Origin: Thermoflavifilum sp.
GTDB lineage: Bacteria; Bacteroidota; Bacteroidia; Chitinophagales; Chitinophagaceae
DNA length: 10,879 bases
NCBI GenBank assembly: GCA_019683625.1
Contig: JADGHY010000049.1
Location: forward strand, 1 to 10,879
Direction of reading: 5' to 3'
Position 1 is the first letter of the stretch, and the number at the start of each line of letters is the position of its first letter. This document shows, piece by piece, positions 8,175 through 10,879 of this stretch. A model generated the notes under the pieces. That model did no database searches and was not told where the DNA came from. It saw only the letters and a list, made by a program, of their open reading frames with translations. Both the position numbers and the translations under genes were made by a program.

Positions 8175-8182
8175 CAAAGATA
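8175..8182 (-). promoter_or_regulatory. Candidate -7 promoter element for icd
   Basis: The minus strand reads TATCTTTG, an exact copy of the favoured form of the Bacteroidota -7 element TAnnTTTG, ending 20 bases before the icd ATG. No good TTTG-like -33 box is found at the expected 17-23 base spacing. An 8-base palindrome GGATATCC lies directly upstream (8183-8190). The predicted leader is about 13 bases and has no Shine-Dalgarno sequence. Confidence 0.55.
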
Positions 8183-8225
8183 GGATATCCGGCTGGTAAT
8201 TCTGGTTAATGCCAACCGATCAGGC

Positions 8226-8256
8226 ATTTCATGCTTTATCCAAAAGCCAATGAAAT
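8226..8256 (-). other. Imperfect stem-loop downstream of fsr
   Basis: A hairpin of 12 base pairs: seven outer pairs (8226-8232 with 8250-8256), a 2-base bulge (8248-8249), five inner pairs (8233-8237 with 8243-8247) and a 5-base loop. It lies 66 bases after the fsr stop codon and before the icd promoter. It is AT-rich and has no T-run on either strand, so it is not a classical intrinsic terminator; it may be a weak 3' end structure for fsr or a chance pairing. Confidence 0.35.
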
Positions 8257-8321
8257 ATTATCCTGATTTTCCGGAATATAACATCTCATTCATCCTATCT
8301 TCAATCGAAAGCTGGTTATGT

Positions 8322-9542
8322 TCAAGAGCGGGCGATATGTTTTTCAAGATCCGGTAAAAAACCTGCCAGCAGGCCAATTAAGGGCAGAAATGAACAAACG
8401 TGATACACATAAAAAATGCTTGTGCGATCGGCTAATTCGCCCAGCACAGCCGAGCCAATGCCTCCCATTCCGAATGCCAATCCGAAAAACAAACCAGATA
8501 TCATGCCCACCTTGCCAGGCAATAATTCCTGGGCATAAACAATAATAGCTGAAAATGCAGAAGACAAAATCAACCCGATGATCATGCTCAGGATGGCTGT
8601 CCAGAACAAATTGGCATAGGGTAGGAGTAAAGTAAATGGTGCCACACCCAGGATAGAAATCCAGATGACATATTTACGCCCGATGCGATCGCCCACCGGC
8701 CCACCAATCATAGTTCCGGCTGCTACCGCAAATAAGAAAATAAACAAATACACTTGTGCATGCCGGATAGAAATATGGAATTTGGCCATCAGATAAAAGG
8801 TGAGATAATTATTCATGCTGGCCAGATAAAAATATTTGGAAAAAATGAGTGCAAGCAGGATAAACAAAGAAAATCCGATTTGCAGTCGCGAAAGGGTAGG
8901 GTGAGGAATCGGCCGGAATGTTTTTTGGGGATGTTGCAAGGCCATAAGCTGCACCTGATACCAGCGGCCTACGCGCCACAACACCACAATGCCGATACAG
9001 GCCAGCACACAAAACCACAGCAGATATCGTTGTCCGAAAGGCACCACAATGGCGGCTGCCAACAGGGGGCCAATGGCAGCGCCCGTGTTTCCCCCTACCT
9101 GAAAAAGCGACTGAGCCGTGCCATGCTTCCCTCCTGAAGCCAGGCGTGCCATGCGTGAAGATTCCGGATGAAACACCGATGATCCCATGCCCACCAGCGC
9201 AACCGACAACAATACCGCATGGAAACTTCCTGCCATGGAAAGCGAAACCAGTCCACACAAGGTGAAACACATGCCTGTGGCTAGCGAAAAGGGTTGTGGC
9301 CGGCGATCCGTGAAATGCCCCACCAATGGTTGCAACAGCGAAGCCGTAAGCTGGTAAGTTAATGTAATTAACCCAATCTGGGAAAAATCCAGATGGTAAT
9401 TTTTCTTGATTAACGGATAAATGGAAGGAATTAACGACTGCATAGCATCGTTCAGCAGATGCGCAAAACTGAGCGAAAGCAAAATGGGCATAACCGCCTG
9501 TGAACCAACTGCCACCTGGGTGCGGGATTCAGCCTGCTCCAT
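8322..9542 (-). CDS. fsr: MFS efflux transporter of the fosmidomycin-resistance (Fsr) family
   Basis: A 406-residue inner-membrane protein with about twelve hydrophobic segments in two halves joined by a polar loop near residues 195-220. It closely follows the E. coli Fsr pattern: FAHLLNDAMQSLIPSIYPL at 26-44, QIGLITLTYQLTASLLQPLV at 55-74, the loop motif GHFTDRRPQP, then GMGSSVFHPESSRMARLASG at 118-137 and QVGGNTGAAIGPLLAA. The second half has the matching MFS loop GPVGDRIGRK at 281-290. Length agrees with E. coli Fsr (406 residues, from memory). Fsr proteins export fosmidomycin, an inhibitor of the MEP isoprenoid pathway, using the proton gradient; the natural substrate is not established and may differ here. 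The gene is alone on its transcript, divergent from the sigma factor gene 275 bases away, with a promoter directly upstream. The ATG at 9540-9542 starts a polar N-terminus of about 17 residues before the first membrane segment. Confidence 0.92.
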   Translation of the reverse strand: MEQAESRTQVAVGSQAVMPILLSLSFAHLLNDAMQSLIPSIYPLIKKNYHLDFSQIGLITLTYQLTASLLQPLVGHFTDRRPQPFSLATGMCFTLCGLVSLSMAGSFHAVLLSVALVGMGSSVFHPESSRMARLASGGKHGTAQSLFQVGGNTGAAIGPLLAAAIVVPFGQRYLLWFCVLACIGIVVLWRVGRWYQVQLMALQHPQKTFRPIPHPTLSRLQIGFSLFILLALIFSKYFYLASMNNYLTFYLMAKFHISIRHAQVYLFIFLFAVAAGTMIGGPVGDRIGRKYVIWISILGVAPFTLLLPYANLFWTAILSMIIGLILSSAFSAIIVYAQELLPGKVGMISGLFFGLAFGMGGIGSAVLGELADRTSIFYVYHVCSFLPLIGLLAGFLPDLEKHIARS

Positions 9543-9566
9543 ATCCGCAGAAATTCGTTATCCAGG

Positions 9567-9597
9567 CAAAGATAAGCCGAAGCTCAGAAGGGAAAAC
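9567..9597 (-). promoter_or_regulatory. Candidate promoter of fsr (-33/-7)
   Basis: The minus strand has TATCTTTG at 9574-9567, an exact Bacteroidota -7 element, preceded by a TTTT (9596-9593) 18 bases upstream that can serve as the -33 box (consensus TTTG). The -7 element ends 24 bases before the fsr ATG. This is the best complete promoter match in the window. The leader has no Shine-Dalgarno sequence. Confidence 0.6.
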
Positions 9598-9705
9598 ATA
9601 TTGTCAATTTTACACAATTAATCTTTTAATTTTCCTGACGGCAAAAAGGAGAAAGCTTTCACGTATAACCGATGAAATTCTCATGCCTAGCGTGTTTCAT
9701 TGACA

Positions 9706-9720
9706 TTGCCTTTAAGGCAA
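9706..9720. repeat. 15-base palindrome in the fsr/sigma divergent gap
   Basis: TTGCCTT-T-AAGGCAA is a perfect 7+7 inverted repeat around one central base. It has no T-run behind it on either strand, so it does not resemble a terminator. It lies 98 bases upstream of the sigma-factor start and 164 bases from the fsr start. A regulator binding site is possible but not shown. Confidence 0.4.
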
Positions 9721-9754
9721 GGGAAAGAAAACATACCCAAACCGGTAAAATTTG

Positions 9755-9768
9755 TTTTGAATTTTGAA
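9755..9768 (+). repeat. Tandem 7-base direct repeat in AT-rich upstream tract
   Basis: Two adjacent copies of TTTTGAA sit in an AT-rich stretch (about 9746-9785), 50 bases before the sigma-factor ATG. Each copy contains a TTTG-like -33 sequence, but no TAnnTTTG follows at the right distance. It may be part of the sigma-gene promoter or an intrinsically bent region. Confidence 0.35.
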
Positions 9769-9781
9769 AAAATAATTGAAA

Positions 9782-9796
9782 ATTAGCCAAGCTAAT
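9782..9796. repeat. Inverted repeat just upstream of the sigma-factor gene
   Basis: ATTAGC-CAA-GCTAAT is a perfect 6+6 inverted repeat with a 3-base spacer, ending 21 bases before the sigma-factor ATG. By position it would overlap the start of the transcript or the promoter. It is a candidate operator or a small leader hairpin; there is no direct evidence for either. Confidence 0.4.
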
Positions 9797-9817
9797 GATC
9801 CACTACCCTGATCACTT

Positions 9818-10375
9818 ATGATGCACAGTTACGCAAGTTTAACGCCTGAAGCGTTGCTCGAATTGATGCAACACGATGATGAACAGGCATTTGAAGAATT
9901 GTACAAACGTTACTGGTTTCGTTTGTTGGTAAGTGCGCACAAGCGTCTTGGCCAGCGAGAGGCTGCCGAAGAAGCCGTACAAGCCTTATTTGAAAGCCTT
10001 TGGAAAAATCGGCGGCAAGTGCATATCGTCACTTCCCTGGAAAATTATTTGTTTGCCTCTCTGCGTTATATTGTCCTGAAGATGATGTATCGGCAGCTGC
10101 ACTCCGATCTGCCAGTAGAGGAAATAGCTCAGGAAGCTGCCCAGGAAAGTCCCGAGCAGGAACTGCTTTCCAGAGACCTGCAACGCCTGATTCAGCAAAT
10201 TGTGCATGCGCTGCCAGAACGATGTCGTCAGGTTTACCTACTCAGTCGTGAAGAATTGAAAACCCATAAGGAAATTGCCCAACTCATGGGCATATCCGAA
10301 AAAACCGTTGAGAATCAAATCACCAAAGCGCTGCGCATCATCAAAACCCATCTGCATCAGCTTTTTTCCCTGTAA
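9818..10375 (+). CDS. ECF RNA polymerase sigma-70 factor, Bacteroides expansion type
   Basis: A 185-residue cytoplasmic sigma factor with only the two ECF domains. Region 2 spans about 22-91 (AFEELYKRYWFRLL, then the -10-recognition helix around EEAVQALFESLWKNR at 51-65 and SLENYLFASLRY). Region 4 spans about 123-178 (LPERCRQVYLLSREE, then the helix-turn-helix HKEIAQLMGISEKTVENQIT at 150-169). Length and wording match the Bacteroidota-expanded ECF group that pairs with FecR-like anti-sigma factors. Two adjacent ATGs (9818 and 9821) are possible starts, and either leaves both domains whole. The next gene on the same strand is the FecR-like protein, 143 bases on, so this is a cell-surface signalling pair. 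In this group the regulated genes are usually a SusC/SusD-type or siderophore TonB-dependent uptake system, expected to the right of the window. No standard TAnnTTTG element is seen upstream: the nearest match (9746-9754) has one base too many. Confidence 0.94.
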   Translation: MMHSYASLTPEALLELMQHDDEQAFEELYKRYWFRLLVSAHKRLGQREAAEEAVQALFESLWKNRRQVHIVTSLENYLFASLRYIVLKMMYRQLHSDLPVEEIAQEAAQESPEQELLSRDLQRLIQQIVHALPERCRQVYLLSREELKTHKEIAQLMGISEKTVENQITKALRIIKTHLHQLFSL

Positions 10376-10449
10376 AAATTTTTTCTTCCCGAATAGGGGA
10401 TAAGGCATTTTATTGTCACTACTCTATAAAGCACTGAAAACAAAGCAAG

Positions 10450-10467
10450 AGTAGCCGGATAGCTACT
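10450..10467 (+). other. Short stem-loop between sigma and fecR genes
   Basis: AGTAGC (10450-10455) pairs perfectly with GCTACT (10462-10467) across a 6-base loop, followed by TTGTTTG. It is a weak candidate terminator or attenuator between the sigma factor and the FecR-like gene, 51 bases before the GTG start. The stem is short and the T content behind it is poor. Confidence 0.3.
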
Positions 10468-10518
10468 TGTTTGCATCAATGGCTGTTTGGTATATTGATC
10501 AGCATTAAAGGATTGCCT

Positions 10519-10879
10519 GTGGAACAACAGTTGATTCGGGAAATCATCCGGAAGTTTTTAGAAGGGACTTGTAATGATGAAGAGTTTGCCTATTTGCTGG
10601 CCTGGTATGAATCTTTCGATGAAGCTGAGGAGTTGCAGCTTTCTGCAGCAGAAAAAGCCGAACTGGAAAAAGCTATGCTAAGCAAATTATGGAAGCGGAT
10701 TGGCGGCACAGCCGGGCAGCGGAGGCGGGAGCATGATCAGGAACATCCATCCTCAAACACGAAATCGCATGTTGCTTCCCGGGCAAGTAGCTGGAAAAAA
10801 TATGCAGTTGCAGCATTGGTGATTGGTTTTTTGGCAGGTACCGGTTGGTGGACATTGAAACAAGTTCATCAGGTTACTC
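10519..10879 (+). CDS. FecR-like anti-sigma factor, N-terminal part, cut by window end
   Basis: The frame runs open to the last base, giving 120 residues of an unfinished protein. Residues 1-60 are a soluble N-terminal part of the kind that binds a sigma factor (helical, beginning EQQLIREIIRKFLEGTCNDE, with an LAWYESFDEAEEL stretch near 27-39). A polar linker runs over about 61-94, then one membrane helix at about 95-114. The periplasmic FecR domain would follow outside the window. This layout (short cytosolic domain, one membrane pass near residue 100, FecR domain) is typical of Bacteroidota FecR proteins, which hold the neighbouring ECF sigma factor inactive until an outer-membrane TonB-dependent receptor signals. 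No ATG exists in the open frame after the stop at 10435-10437, so a non-ATG start is needed. GTG at 10519 gives the N-terminus most like the family; TTG at 10513 or 10495 are alternatives. Direct pairing with the sigma factor is inferred from order and family. Confidence 0.85.
   Translation, partial: MEQQLIREIIRKFLEGTCNDEEFAYLLAWYESFDEAEELQLSAAEKAELEKAMLSKLWKRIGGTAGQRRREHDQEHPSSNTKSHVASRASSWKKYAVAALVIGFLAGTGWWTLKQVHQVT

Noticed and set aside
8809..9270. 153-codon open frame on the minus strand inside fsr, in another frame
   Set aside because: It overlaps the fsr coding sequence entirely, and fsr shows continuous family similarity through the region, so there is no sign of a frameshift or overlapping gene.
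9672..9767. 31-codon open frame in the gap upstream of the sigma factor gene
   Set aside because: It is short, has no ribosome-binding or promoter signal, crosses the palindrome and the tandem repeat, and its composition is that expected of AT-rich noncoding DNA.

Overview
The window looks like chromosomal DNA of a Bacteroidota bacterium, most plausibly a Chitinophagaceae-like lineage. Three lines of evidence support this. Transcription units are preceded by the Bacteroidota-type -7 element TAnnTTTG, and start codons lack Shine-Dalgarno sequences. The isocitrate dehydrogenase is the long form with an extra C-terminal domain. The right end carries an ECF sigma factor of the Bacteroides expansion type followed by a FecR-type anti-sigma factor. 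Base composition is moderate and fairly even across the genes. I see no tRNA, rRNA, CRISPR array, insertion sequence or phage gene.

Left block (1-1863, + strand): the 3' part of a WecA/TagO-type polyprenyl-phosphate sugar-1-phosphate transferase, then a PHP-family phosphatase of the CpsB/YwqE type. Both belong to exopolysaccharide or capsule synthesis, so the window probably starts at the end of such a cluster. It converges on the next gene with only 21 bases between the stop codons.

Middle block (1885-9542, - strand throughout): read in the direction of transcription, from right to left, this holds an Fsr-type MFS efflux protein, NADP-type isocitrate dehydrogenase with a clear intrinsic terminator, a penicillin-acylase-family N-terminal nucleophile hydrolase followed 12 bases later by a small unknown membrane protein, and a phosphoglucomutase/phosphomannomutase. 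The mutase supplies hexose-1-phosphates that could feed the nearby polysaccharide pathway. The other genes are housekeeping or stand-alone functions. fsr, icd and the acylase each carry a TAnnTTTG element 20-26 bases upstream of the start codon.

Right block (9818-10879, + strand): an ECF sigma factor and the start of a FecR-like membrane anti-sigma factor with a GTG start, cut by the window end. In Bacteroidota such pairs usually control an adjacent TonB-dependent outer-membrane uptake system, which would lie beyond the right edge. The 275-base divergent gap upstream of the sigma gene holds several short palindromes and a tandem repeat.

I found no convincing new multi-gene system. The least explained items are the small membrane protein coupled to the acylase and the sigma/FecR switch with its palindrome-bearing upstream region.
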